A stretch of 64,000 bases of DNA, taken from the NCBI RefSeq assembly GCF_032854445.1, contig NW_027018002.1, positions 1 through 64,000 of the forward strand, in the 5' to 3' direction. The position numbers and the translations under genes were made by a program. Positions within the stretch are counted from its first letter, which is position 1. Each line of letters starts with the position of its first letter. Shown here piece after piece: positions 13,424 to 25,300 of the stretch. The stretch is from Liolophura sinensis. Lineage: Eukaryota; Mollusca; Polyplacophora; Chitonida; Chitonidae. The notes beneath the pieces were generated by a model. The model had not been told where the DNA came from and did no database searches. It was given only the letters and a program-made list of their open reading frames with translations.

Positions 13424-13429
13424 GTGAGT
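13424..13429 (+). promoter_or_regulatory. Splice-donor-like GG/GTGAGT
   Basis: The GTGAGT or GTAAGT variant lies 109 bp after the acceptor-like AG and occurs in nearly all units. TGGTTGAGTT (45814, 48558) and GGGAGAGTT (49106) break it. A second donor-like CTG/GTAAGA lies at 13611-13616. Interpretation as a splice site is inference. Confidence 0.3.
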
Positions 13430-13433
13430 TAAA

Positions 13434-13446
13434 TGGGCTTGGCCCA
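13434..13446. other. Short inverted repeat TGGGC-TTG-GCCCA
   Basis: Five-base arms flank a three-base loop. The common alternative TGGGCTTAGCCCA extends the arms to six with a one-base centre, and TGGGCTGAGCCCA (near 22777, 24422, 28813) also keeps six. The TTCGCTCA form, found from about 52.4 kb, and the GGCAAAAAG form (near 49124, 50223) break the symmetry. Confidence 0.6.
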
Positions 13447-13458
13447 AAGATTTGTCGT

Positions 13459-13551
13459 CTTCTGGGCTACCGAAGGGCACATAACTTATAGTCAAAAGTT
13501 GAATATAGTAATGACCAGTCGCGATTGTACAGAGTACAGTGTAGCCGATTT
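13459..13551. repeat. Near-invariant block of the monomer (about positions 286-378)
   Basis: Across the array this stretch, from CTTCTGGGCTACC through GCCGATTT, changes far less than positions 40-285 of the monomer. The only recurrent alternatives I noticed are CTTATAG to CATATAG, TGTACAGAG to GGTACATAG, and GAGTACAG to GAGTAGAG. It includes the short symmetric GTACAGAGTAC. In known satellites, conserved windows can mark sites bound by chromatin proteins; for this one that is inference, and recent homogenisation is the alternative. Confidence 0.65.
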
Positions 13552-13676
13552 CTATTAACAAAAAGACCATGCAAAAATGCAAAAGTGGAAAAAATGTTCC
13601 AGTGCTGCTGGTAAGAGGCTCATCCGACGTATTTTGTGACGAGAAATCGAATGGTGCAAACCGCGTTGCTCTCCGA

Positions 13677-13721
13677 CCAATACTTTTGGCTGTAGCGACA
13701 ATTGAATGATCATTGATGTCA
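13677..13721 (+). promoter_or_regulatory. Cluster of CCAAT, CAATTG, TGATGTCA, followed by CACGTG
   Basis: CCAAT (13677-13681), a TGATGTCA element similar to a CRE (13714-13721) and an E-box CACGTG just after it (13726-13731) lie within about 55 bp in nearly every monomer. In class A and A' units a TATAAAT follows about 105 bp later. The set resembles promoter motifs, but each is short and none shows activity here. Confidence 0.25.
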
Positions 13722-16473
13722 TAATCACGTGCCCAGCAACGGCTCTTACTCCATGGAAACCAGGGATATTTGCAATTTTTTAACAGCTGCCGATGCCTGG
13801 CCCAATTCCGCATCTTTTGTCACCTGATAAATGTGGGTCAATGTTTAGTTGTACTTTTTACAGCAGACTGTATCAAGTACCTTGTGTTTTTTATGTACAA
13901 ATGGTGTGGTTTTTCTACACGTAGATAAAGACATTGAGATTGTCTTGGACTTAGAAATAAGACAATTGCTGGGTGAGTTAAATGGGCTTGGCCCAAAGAT
14001 TTGTCGTCTTCTGGGCTACCGAAGGGCACATAACTTATAGTCAAAAGTTGAATATAGTAATGACCAGTCGCGATTGTACAGAGTACAGTGTAGCCGATTT
14101 CTATTAACAAAAAGACCATGCAAAAATGCAAAAGTGGAAAAAATGTTCCAGTGGTGCTGGTAAGAGGCTAATCCGACGTATTTTGTGACGACAAATCGCA
14201 TGGTGCAAACCGCGTTGCTCTCCGACCAATACTTTTGGCTGTAGCGACAATTCAATGATCATTGATGTCATAATCACGTGCCCAGCAACGGCTCTTACTC
14301 CATGGAACCCTGGGAAATTTGCAATTTTTCAACAGCTGCCGATGCCTGGCTCAATTCCGCATCTTTTTGCACCTTACTGAAGTGGGTCAGTGTTCAGTTG
14401 TACTTTTTACAGCAGACTGTATCAAGTACCTTGTGTTTTTTATGTACAAAAGGTGTGGTTTTTCTACACGTAGATAAAGACATTGGGATTGTCTTCGACT
14501 TAGAAGTAAGGCAATTGCTGGGTGAGTAAAATGGGCTTAGCCCAAAGATTTGTCGTCTTCTGGGCTACCGAAGGGCACATAACTTATAGTCAAAAGTTGA
14601 ATATAGTAATGACCAGTCGCGATTGTACAGAGTACAGTGTAGCCGAATTCAATTAACAAAAAGACCATGCAAAAATGCAAAAGTGGAAAAAATGTTCCAG
14701 TGGTGCTGGTAAGAGGCTCATCCGACGTATTTTGTGACGACAAATCGAATGGTGCAAACCGCGTTGCTCTCCGACCAATACTTTTGGCTGTAGCGACAAT
14801 TGAATGATGATTGATGTCATAATCACGTGCCCAGCAACGGCTCTTACTCCATGGAAACCAGGGAAATTTGCAATTTTTCAACAGCTGCAGATGCCTGGCT
14901 CAATTCCGCATCTTTTGGCACCTTACTGAAGTGGGTCAGTGTTCAGTTGTACTTTTTACAGCAGACTGTATCAAGTACCTTGTGTTTTTTATGTACAAAA
15001 GGTGTGGTTTTTCTACACGTAGATAAAGACATTGGGATTGTCTTCGACTTAGAAGTAAGGCAATTGCTGGGTGAGTAAAATGGGCTTAGCCCAAAGATTT
15101 GTCGTCTTCTGGGCTACCGAAGGGCACATAACTTATAGTCAAAAGTTGAATATAGTAATGACCAGTCGCGATTGTACAGAGTACAGTGTAGCCGATTTCA
15201 ATTAACAAAAAGACCAGGCAAAAATGCAAAAGTGGAAAAAATGTTCCAGTGCTGCTGGTAAGAGGCTAATCCGACGTATTTTGTGACGACAAATCGAATG
15301 GTGCAAACCGCGTTGCTCTCCGACCAATACTTTTGGCTGTAGCGACAATTGAATGATCATTGATGTCATAATCACGTGCCCAGCAACGGCTCTTACTCCA
15401 TGGAAACCAGGGAAATTTGCAATTTTTCAACAGCTGCCGATGCCTGGCTCAATTCCGCATCTTTTGGCACCTTACTGAAGTGGGTCAGTGTTCAGTTGTA
15501 CTTTTTACAGCAGACTGTATCAAGTACCTTGTGTTTTTTATGTACAAATGGTCTGGTTTTTCTACACGTAGATAAAGACATTGAGATTGTCTTGGACCTA
15601 GAAATAAGACAATTGCTGGGTGAGTTAAATGGGCTTAGCCCAAAGATTTGTCGTCTTCTGGGCTACCGAAGGGCACATAACTTATAGTCAAAAGTTGAAT
15701 ATAGTAATGACCAGTCGCGATTGTACAGAGTACAGTGTAGCCGAATTCAATTAACAAAAAGACCATGCAAAAATGCAAAAGTGGAAAAAATGCTCCAGTG
15801 CTGCTGGTAAGAGGCTAATCCGACGTATTTTGTGACGACAAATCGAATGGTGCAAACCGCGTTGCTCTCCGACCAATACTTTTGGCTGTAGTGACAATTG
15901 AATGATCATTGATGTCATAATCACGTGCCCAGCAACGGCTCTTACTCCATGGAAACCAGGAAAATTTGCAATTTTTCAACAGCTGCCGATGCCTGGCTCA
16001 ATTCCGCATCTTTTGGCACCTTATTCATGTGGGTCTGTTGTCAGTTGTACTTTTTACAGCAGACTGTATCAAGTACCTTGTGTTTTTTATGTACAAATGG
16101 TGTGGTTTTTCTACACGTAGATAAAGACATTGAGATTGTCTTGGACTTAGAAATAAGACAATTGCTGGGTGAGTTAAATGGGCTTGGCCCAAAGATTTGT
16201 CGTCTTCTGGGCTACCGAAGGGCACATAACTTATAGTCAAATGTTGAATATAGTAATGACCAGTCGCGATTGTACAGAGTACAGTGTAGCCGATTTCAAT
16301 TAAGAAAAAGACCATGCAAAAATGCAAAAGTGGAAAAAATGTTCCAGTGGTGCTGGTAAGAGGCTAATCCGACGTATTTTGTGACGACAAATCGAATGGT
16401 GCAAACCGCGTTGCTCTCCGACCAATACTTTTGGCTGTAGCGACAATTGAATGATCATTGATGTCATAATCAC

Positions 16474-16785
16474 GTGCCCAGCAACGGCTCTTACTCCATG
16501 GAAACCAGGGAAATTTGCAATTTTTCAACAGCTGCCGATGCCTGGCTCAATTCCGCATCTTTTGGCACCTTACTGAAGTGGGTCAGTGTTCAGTTGTACT
16601 TTTTACAGCAGACTGTATCAAGTACCTTGTGTTTTTTATGTACAAATGGTGTGGTTTTTCTACACGTAGATAAAGACATTGAGATTGTCTTGGACTTAGA
16701 AATAAGACAATTGCTGGGTGAGTTAAATGGGCTTGGCCCAAAGATTTGTCGTCTTCTGGGCTACCGAAGGGCACATAACTTATAG
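16474..16785 (+). other. Recurrent 103-codon sense frame, probably not a gene
   Basis: A frame opening at the GTG of CACGTG and ending at the TAG of AACTTATAG is intact in many B monomers (for example 13180, 15376, 17023, 39530, 58147, 61990). It is cut in A and D units by TAA or TAG in the class-diagnostic stretch and in other B units by GAGTAAAAT. Changes between copies are mostly non-synonymous (GGC/AGC, CTC/CCC, TCA/TTA). It overlaps the antisense frame. I recognise no domain; it is most simply a by-product of repeat copying. Confidence 0.2.
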
Positions 16786-17799
16786 TCAAAAGTTGAATAT
16801 AGTAATGACCAGTCGCGATTGTACAGAGTACAGTGTAGCCGATTTCAATTAACAAAAAGACCATGCAAAAATGCAAAAGTGGAAAAAATGTTCCAGTGGT
16901 GCTGGTAAGAGGCTAATCCGACGTATTTTGTGACGACAAATCGAATGGTGCAAACCGCGTTGCTCTCCGACCAATACTTTTGGCTGTAGCGACAATTCAA
17001 TGATCATTGATGTCATAATCACGTGCCCAGCAACGGCTCTTACTCCATGGAAACCAGGGAAATTTGCAATTTTTCAACAGCTGCCGATGCCTGGCTCAAT
17101 TCCGCATCTTTTGGCACCTTACTGAAGTGGGTCAGTGTTCAGTTGTACTTTTTACAGCAGACTGTATCAAGTACCTTGTGTTTTTTATGTACAAATGGTG
17201 TGGTTTTTCTACACGTAGATAAAGACATTGAGATTGTCTTGGACTTAGAAATAAGACAATTGCTGGGTGAGTTAAATGGGCTTGGCCCAAAGATTTGTCG
17301 TCTTCTGGGCTACCGAAGGGCACATAACTTATAGTCAAAAGTTGAATATAGTAATGACCAGTCGCGATTGTACAGAGTACAGTGTAGCCGATTTCTATTA
17401 ACAAAAAGACCATGCAAAAATGCAAAAGTGGAAAAAATGTTCCAGTGGTGCTGGTAAGAGGCTAATCCGACGTATTTTGTGACGACAAATCGAATGGTGC
17501 AAACCGCGTTGCTCTCCGACCAATACTTTTGGCTGTAGCGACAATTCAATGATCATTGATGTCATAATCACGTGCCCAGCAACGGCTCTTACTCCATGGA
17601 AACCAGGGAAATTTGCAATTTTTCAACAGCTGCCGATGCCTGGCTCAATTCCGCATCTTTTGGCACCTTACTGAAGTGGGTCAGTGTTCAGTTGTACTTT
17701 TTACAGCAGACTGTATCAAGTACCTTGTGTTTTTTATGTACAAAAGGTGTGGTTTTTCTACACGTAGATAAAGACATTGAGATTGTCTTCGACTTAGAA

Positions 17800-20700
17800 G
17801 TAAGGCAATTGCTGGGTGAGTAAAATGGGCTTAGCCCAAAGATTTGTCGTCTTCTGGGCTACCGAAGGGCACATAACTTATAGTCAAAAGTTGAATATAG
17901 TAATGACCAGTCGCGATTGTACAGAGTACAGTGTAACCGATTTTAATTAACGAAAAGACCATGCAAAAATGCAAAAGTGGAAAAAATGTTCCAGTGCTGC
18001 TGGTAAGAGGCTAATCCGATGTATTTTGTGACGACAAATCGAATGGTGCAAACCGCGTTGCTCTCCGACCAATACTTTTGGCTGTAGTGACAATTGAATG
18101 ATCATTGATGTCATAATCACGTGCCCAGCAACGGCTCTTACTGCATGGAAACCAGGAAAATTTGCAATTTTTCAACAGCTGCCGATGCCTGGCTCAATTC
18201 CGCATCTTTTGGCACCTTATTCATGTGGGTCTGTTGTCAGTTGTACTTTTTACAGCAGACTGTATCAAGTACCTTGTGAGTTTTATGTACAAAAGGTGTG
18301 GTTTTTCTACACGTAAATAAAGACATTGAGATTGTCTTGCACTTAGAAGTAACACAATTGCTGGGTGAGTTAAATGGGCTTAGCCCAAAGATTTGTCGTC
18401 TTCTGGGCTACCGAAGGGCACATAACTTATAGTCAAAAGTTGAATATAGTAATGACCAGTCGCGATTGTACAGAGTACAGTGTAGCCGATTTCAATTAAG
18501 AAAAAGACCAGGCAAAAATGCAAAAGTGGAAAAAATGTTCCAGTGCTGCTGGTAAGAGGCTAATCCGACGTATTTTTTGACGAGAAATCGAATGGTGCAA
18601 ACCGCGTTGCTCTCCGACCAATACTTTTGGCTGTAGCGACAATTGAATGATCATTGATGTCATAATCACGTGCCCAGCAACGGCTCTTACTCCATGGAAA
18701 CCAGGGATATTTGCAATTTTTTAACAGCTGCCGATGCCTGGCCCAATTCCGCATCTTTTGTCACCTGATAAATGTGGGTCAATGTTTAGTTGTACTTTTT
18801 ACAGCAGACTGTATCAAGTACCTTGTGTTTTTTATGTACAAATGGTGTGGTTTCTCTACACGTAGATAAAGACATTGAGATTGTCTTGGACTTAGAAATA
18901 AGACAATTGCTGGGTGAGTTAAATGGGCTTGGCCCAAAGATTTGTCGTCTTCTGGGCTACCGAAGGGCACATAACTTATAGTCAAAAGTTGAATATAGTA
19001 ATGACCAGTCGCGATTGTACAGAGTACAGTGTAGCCGATTTCAATTAAGAAAAAGACCATGCAAAAATGCAAAAGTGGAAAAAATGTTCCAGTGGTGCTG
19101 GTAAGAGGCTAATCCGACGTATTTTGTGACGACAAATCGAATGGTGCAAACCGCGTTGCTCTCCGACCAATACTTTTGGCTGTAGCGACAATTCAATGAT
19201 CATTGATGTCATAATCACGTGCCCAGCAACGGCTCTTACTCCATGGAAACCAGGGAAATTTGCAATTTTTCAACAGCTGCCGATGCCTGGCTCAATTCCG
19301 CATCTTTTTGCACCTTACTGAAGTGGGTCAGTGTTCAGTTGTACTTTTTACAGCAGACTGTATCAAGTACCTTGTGTTTTTTATGTACAAAAGGTGTGGT
19401 TTTTCTACACGTAGATAAAGACATTGGGATTGTCTTCGACTTATAAGTAAGGCAATTGCTGGGTGAGTAAAATGGGCTTAGCCCAAAGATTTGTCGTCTT
19501 CTGGGCTACCGAAGGGCACATAACTTATAGTCAAAAGTTGAATATAGTAATGACCAGTCGCGATTGTACAGAGTACAGTGTAACCGATTTTAATTAACGA
19601 AAAGACCATGCAAAAATGCAAAATTGGAAAAAATGTTCCAGTGCTGCTGGTAAGAGGCTAATCCGATGTATTTTGTGACGACAAATCCAATGGTGCAAAC
19701 CGCGTTGCTCTCCGACCAATACTTTTGGCTGTAGTGACAATTGAATGATCATTGATGTCATAATCACGTGCCCAGCAACGGCTCTTACTGCATGGAAACC
19801 AGGAAAATTTGCAATTTTTCAACAGCTGCCGATGCCTGGCTCAATTCCGCATCTTTTGGCACCTTATTCATGTGGGTCTGTTGTCAGTTGTACTTTTTAC
19901 AGCAGACTGTATCAAGTACCTTGTGATTTTTATGTACAAAAGGTGTGGTTTTTCTACACGTAAATAAAGACATTGAGATTGTCTTGCACTTAGAAGTAAC
20001 ACAATTGCTGGGTGAGTAAAATGGGCTTAGCCCAAAGATTTGTCGTCTTCTGGGCTACCGAAGGGCACATAACTTATAGTCAAAAGTTGAATATAGTAAT
20101 GACCAGTCGCGATTGTACAGAGTACAGTGTAGCCGATTTCAATTAAGAAAAAGACCATGCAAAAATGCAAAAGTGGAAAAAATGTTCCAGTGCTGCTGGT
20201 AAGAGGGCTAATCCGACGTATTTTTTGACGAGAAATCGAATGGTGCAAACCGCGTTGCTCTCCGACCAATACTTTTGGCTGTAGCGACAATTTGAATGAT
20301 CATTGATGTCATAATCACGTGCCCAGCAACGGCTCTTACTCCATGGAAACCAGGGATATTTGCAATTTTTTTAACAGCTGCCGATGCCTGGCCCAATTCC
20401 GCATCTTTTGTCACCTGATAAATGTGGGTCAATGTTTAGTTGTACTTTTTACAGCAGACTGTATCAAGTACCTTGTGTTTTTTTATGTACAAATGGTGTG
20501 GTTATTCTACACGTAGATAAAGACATTGAGATTGTCTTGGACTTAGAAATAAGACAATTGCTGGGTGAGTTAATGGGCTTGGCCCAAAGATTTGTCGTCT
20601 TCTGGGCTACCGAAGGGCACATAACTTATAGTCAAAAGTTGAATATAGTAATGACCAGTCGCGATTGTACAGAGTACAGTGTAGCCGATTTCAATTAAGA

Positions 20701-21235
20701 GAAAGACCATGCAAAAATGCAAAAGTGGAAAAAATGTTCCAGTGGTGCTGGTAAGAGGCCTATCCGACGTATTTTGTGACGACAAATCGAATGGTGCAAA
20801 CCGCGTTGCTCTCCGACCAATACTTTTGGCTGTATGCGACAATTGAATGATCATTGATGTCATAATCACGTGCCCAGCAACGGCTCTTACTCCATGGAAA
20901 CCAGGGAAATTTTGCAATTTTTCAACAGCTGCCGATGCCTGGCTCAATTTCCGCATCTTTTTGCACCTTACTGAAGTGGGTCAGTGTTCAGTTGTACTTT
21001 TTACAGCAGACTGTATCAAGTACCTTGTGTTTTTTATGTACAAAAGGTGTGGTTTTTCTACACGTAGATAAAGGACATTGGGATTGTCTTCGACTTAGAA
21101 GTAAGGCAATTGCTGGGTGAGTAAAATGGGCTTAGCCCAAAGATTTGTCGTCTTCTGGGCTACCGAAGGGGCACATAACTTATAGTCAAAAGTTGAATAT
21201 AGTAATGACCAGTCGCGATTGACAGAGTACAGTGT
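17800..21235. repeat. Trimer duplication, period 1647 bp
   Basis: Private variants recur three monomers apart: GTGTAACCGA at 17931 and 19578, CTTACTGCATGG at about 18139 and 19786, and TATTTTTTGACGAG at about 18570 and 20218. The second copy has a burst of one-base indels from about 20200 that the first lacks. Confidence 0.85.
18316..18321 (+). terminator. AATAAA hexamer created in class C units
   Basis: Most monomers read GTAGATAAAG; 19 class C units read GTAAATAAAG, which contains the canonical polyadenylation hexamer. This example is from the B-C-D region. It may be a neutral marker of that subtype. Confidence 0.25.
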
Positions 21236-21340
21236 AGCCGATTTCAATTAAGAAAAAGACCATGCAAAAATGCAAAAGTGGAAAAAATGTTCCAGTGCTG
21301 CTGGTAAGAGGCTAATCCGACGTATTTTGTGACGGACAAA
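20200..21340. other. Indel-dense zone inside the trimer region
   Basis: About a dozen one-base indels in 1.1 kb, mostly insertions: AGAGGGCTAATCC, CAATTTGAATG, TGTATGCGAC, AAAGGACATTG, GAAGGGGCAC, GACGGACAAATC. The flanks and the sister trimer are clean, and the zone starts and stops abruptly. Confidence 0.7.
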
Positions 21341-22343
21341 TCGAATGGTGCAAACCGCGTTGCTCTCCGACCAATACTTTTGGCTGTAGCGACAATTCAA
21401 TGATCATTGATGTCATAATCACGTGCCCAGCAACGGCTCTTACTCCATGGAAACCAGGGAAATTTGCAATTTTTTAACAGCTGCCGATGCCTGGCTCAAT
21501 TCCGCATCTTTTGGCACCTTACTGAAGTGGGTCAGTGTTCAGTTGTACTTTTTACATCAGACTGTATCAAGTACCTTGTGTTTTTTATGTACAAATGGTG
21601 TGGTTTTTCTACACGTAGATAAAGACATTGAGATTGTCTTGGACTTAGAAATAAGACAATTGCTGGGTGAGTTAAATGGGCTTGGCCCAAAGATTTGTCG
21701 TCTTCTGGGCTACCGAAGGGCACATAACTTATAGTCAAAAGTTGAATATAGTAATGACCAGTCGCGATTGTACAGAGTACAGTGTAGCCGATTTCAATTA
21801 ACAAAAAGACCATGCAAAAATGCAAAAGTGGAAAAAATGTTCCAGTGGTGCTGGTAAGAGGCTAATCCGACGTATTTTGTGACGACAAATCGAATGGTGC
21901 AAACCGCGTTGTTCTCCGACCAATACTTTTGGCTGTAGCGACAATTGAATGATCATTGATGTCATAATCACGTGCCCAGCAACGGCTCTTACTCCATGGA
22001 AACCAGGGAAATTTGCAATTTTTCAACAGCTGCCGATGCCTGGCTCAATTCCGCATCTTTTTGCACCTTACTGAAGTGGGTCAGTGTTCAGTTGTACTTT
22101 TTACAGCAGACTGTATCAAGTACCTTGTGTTTTTTATGTACAAATGGTGTGGTTTTTCTACACGTAGATAAAGACATTGAGATTGTCTTCGACTTAGAAG
22201 TAAGGCAATTGCTGGGTGAGTAAAATGGGCTTAGCCCAAAGATTTGTCGTCTTCTGGGCTACCGAAGGGCACATAACTTATAGTCAAAAGTTGAATATAG
22301 TAATGACCAGTCGCGATTGTACAGAGTACAGTGTAGCCGATTT

Positions 22344-25300
22344 AAATTAACAAAAAGACCATGCAAAAATGCAAAAGTGGAAAAAATGCTTCAGTGCTGC
22401 TGGTAAGAGGCTAATCCGACGTATTTTGTGACGAGAAATCGAATGGTGCAATCCGCGTTGCTCTCCGACCAATACTTTTGGCTGTAGCGACAATTCAATG
22501 ATCATTGATGTCATAATTACGTGCGTACCAACGGCTCTTACTCCATGGAAACCAGGAAAATTTGCAATTTTTCAACAGCTGCCGATGCCTGGCTCAATTC
22601 CGCATCTTTTGGCACCTTATTCATGTGGGTCTGTTGTCAGTTGTACTTTTTACAGCAGACTGTATCAAGTACCTTGTGATTTTTATGTACAAAAGGTGTG
22701 GTTTTTCTACACGTAAATAAAGACATTGAGATTGTCTTGCACTTAGAAGTAACACAATTGCTGGGTGAGTTAAATGGGCTGAGCCCAGAGATTTTCGTCT
22801 TCTGGGCTACCGAAGGGCACATAACTTATAGTCAAAAGTTGAATATAGTAATGACCAGTCGCGATTGTACAGAGTACAGTGTAGCCGATTTCAATTAAGA
22901 AAAAGACCATGCAAAAATGCAAAAGTGGAAAAACTGTTCCAGTGCTTCTGGTAAGAGGCTAATCCGACGTATTTTGTGACGAGAAATCGAATGGTGCAAA
23001 CCGCGTTGCTCTCCGACCAATACTTTTGGCTGTAGCGACAATTCAATGATCATTGATGTCATAATCACGTGCCCAGTAACGGCTCTTACTCCATGGCAAC
23101 CAGGGATATTTGCAATTTTTTAACAGCTGCCGATGCCTGGCCCAATTCCGCATCTTTTGGCACCTGATAAATGTGGGTCAATGTTTAGTTGTACTTTTTA
23201 CAGCAGACTGTATCAAGTACCTTGTGATTTTTATGTACAAATGGTGTGGTTTTTCTACACGTAGATAAAGACATTGAGATTGTCTTGGACTTAGAAATAA
23301 GACAATTGCTGGGTGAGTTAAATGGGCTTGGCCCAAAGATTTGTCGTCTTCTGGGCTACCGAAGGGCACATAACTTATAGTCAAAAGTTGAATATAGTAA
23401 TGACCAGTCGCGATTGTACAGAGTAGAGTGTAGCCGATTTCAATTAACAAAAGACCATGCAAAAATGCAAAAGTGGAAAAAATGTTCCAGTGCTGCTGGT
23501 AAGAGGCTAATCCGACGTATTTTGAGACGACAAATCGAATGGTGCAAACCGCGTTGCTCTCCGACCAATACTTTTGGCTGGAGCGACAATTCAATGATCA
23601 TTTATGTCATAATCACGTGCCCAGCAACGGCTCTTACTCCATGGAAACCAGGGAAATTTGCAATTTATCAACAGCTGCCGATGCCTGGTTCAATTCCGCA
23701 TCTTTTGGCACCTTACTGAAGTGGGTCAGTGTTCAGTTGTACTTTTTACAGCAGACTGTATCAAGTACCTTGTGTTTTTCACCTACAAATGGTGTGGTTT
23801 TTCTACACGTAGATAAAGACATTGAGATTGTCTTGCACTTAGAAGTAAGGCAATTGCTGGGTGAGTTAAATGGGCTTGGCCCAAAGATTTGTCGTCTTCT
23901 GGGCTACCGAAGGGCACATAACTTATAGTCAAAAGTTGAATATAGTAATGACCAGTCGCGATTGTACAGAGTACAGTGTAGCCGATTTTAATTAACAAAA
24001 AGACCATGCAAAAATGCAAAAGTGGAAAAAATGCTTCAGTGCTGCTGGTAAGAGGCTAATCCGACGTATTTTGTGACGAGAAATCGAATGGTGCAATCCG
24101 CGTTGCTCTCCGACCAATACTTTTGGCTGTAGCGACAATTCAATGATCATTGATGTCATAATTACGTGCGTAGCAACGGCTCTTACTCCATGGAAACCAG
24201 GAAAATTTGCAATTTTTCAACAGCTGCCGATGCCTGGCTCAATTCCGCATCTTTTGGCACCTTATTCATGTGGGTCTGTTGTCAGTTGTACTTTTTACAG
24301 CAGACTGTATCAAGTACCTTGTGATTTTTATGTACAAAAGGTGTGGTTTTTCTACACGTAAATAAAGACATTGAGATTGTCTTGCACTTAGAAGTAACAC
24401 AATTGCTGGGTGAGTTAAATGGGCTGAGCCCAAAGATTTTCGTCTTCTGGGCTACCGAAGGGCACATAACTTATAGTCAAAAGTTGAATATAGTAATGAC
24501 CAGTCGCGATTGTACAGAGTACAGTGTAGCCGATTTCAATTAAGAAAAAGACCATGCAAAAATGCAAAAGTGGAAAAACTGTTCCAGTGCTTCTGGTAAG
24601 AGGCTAATCCGACGTATTTTGTGACGAGAAATCGAATGGTGCAAACCGCGTTGCTCTCCGACCAATACTTTTGGCTGTAGCGACAATTCAATGATCATTG
24701 ATGTCATAATCACGTGCCCAGTAACGGCTCTTACTCCATGGAAACCAGGGATATTTGCAATTTTTTAACAGCTGCCGATGCCTGGCCCAATTCCGCATCT
24801 TTTGGCACCTGATAAATGTGGGTCAATGTTTAGTTGTACTTTTTACAGCAGACTGTATCAAGTACCTTGTGATTTTTATGTACAAATGGTGTGGTTTTTC
24901 TACACGTAGATAAAGACATTGAGATTGTCTTGGACTTAGAAATAAGACAATTGCTGGGTGAGTTAAATGGGCTTGGCCCAAAGATTTGTCGTCTTCTGGG
25001 CTACCGAAGGGCACATAACTTATAGTCAAAAGTTGAATATAGTAATGACCAGTCGCGATTGTACAGAGTAGAGTGTAGCCGATTTCAATTAACAAAAAGA
25101 CCATGCAAAAATGCAAAAGTGGAAAAAATGTTCCAGTGCTGCTGGTAAGAGGCTAATCCGACGTATTTTGAGACGACAAATCGAATGGTGCAAACCGCGT
25201 TGCTCTCCGACCAATACTTTTGGCTGGAGCGACAATTCAATGATCATTTATGTCATAATCACGTGCCCAGCAACGGCTCTTACTCCATGGAAACCAGGGA

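Larger units (their letters stand above)
13174..13722. repeat. Representative monomer (class B), exactly 549 bp
   Basis: This clean copy is used as the reference. The phase is arbitrary and starts at AATCACGTG. Landmarks in order: CACGTG 13177-13182, CCATGG 13202-13207, CAGCTG 13235-13240, class-diagnostic stretch from 13275, stem-loop 13355-13371, donor-like GTGAGT 13424-13429, GGGC stem-loop 13434-13446, invariant block 13459-13551, second donor-like GTAAGA 13611-13616, CCAAT 13677-13681, CAATTG 13699-13704, AATGATCATT 13705-13714, TGATGTCA 13714-13721. I saw no homology between its thirds, so 549 bp appears to be the basic unit. One base here (13621) differs from nearly all copies and removes an antisense stop. 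Confidence 0.95.
13289..13813 (-). other. Longest open reading frame (174 codons), probably not a gene
   Basis: An antisense frame nearly spans one monomer. Here A-to-C at 13621 turns the usual TAG into GAG; the same change at 14719, 1098 bp on, opens a related 114-codon frame. The predicted product starts MRNWARHRQ and has a hydrophobic stretch (VFLLIEIGYTVLCTIA) but no domain I recognise. Across monomers the frame varies freely, mostly by amino-acid-changing substitutions and frameshifts, which argues against coding constraint. No start context or conserved downstream signal supports translation. Confidence 0.2.
9885..17565. repeat. Domain II: class B-rich stretch (units 19-32)
   Basis: The unit order is B C D B D B B D B B B C B B. 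Runs of consecutive B monomers differ from each other at only a few positions, which indicates recent local amplification. Many B units here have the in-frame TAA variant GGTGAGTAAAATGG in place of GGTGAGTTAAATGG. No other feature was found in the domain. Confidence 0.85.

Noticed and set aside
13174-13722. Internal trimer (3 x 183 bp) or smaller subrepeat inside the monomer
   Set aside because: Comparison of the three thirds shows only short shared words such as GCCGAT and AATGGTG, at a level expected by chance.
13677-13731. Bona fide promoter made of CCAAT, CRE-like and E-box motifs
   Set aside because: The motifs are short and common by chance. With no transcript evidence it is listed only as a low-confidence motif cluster.
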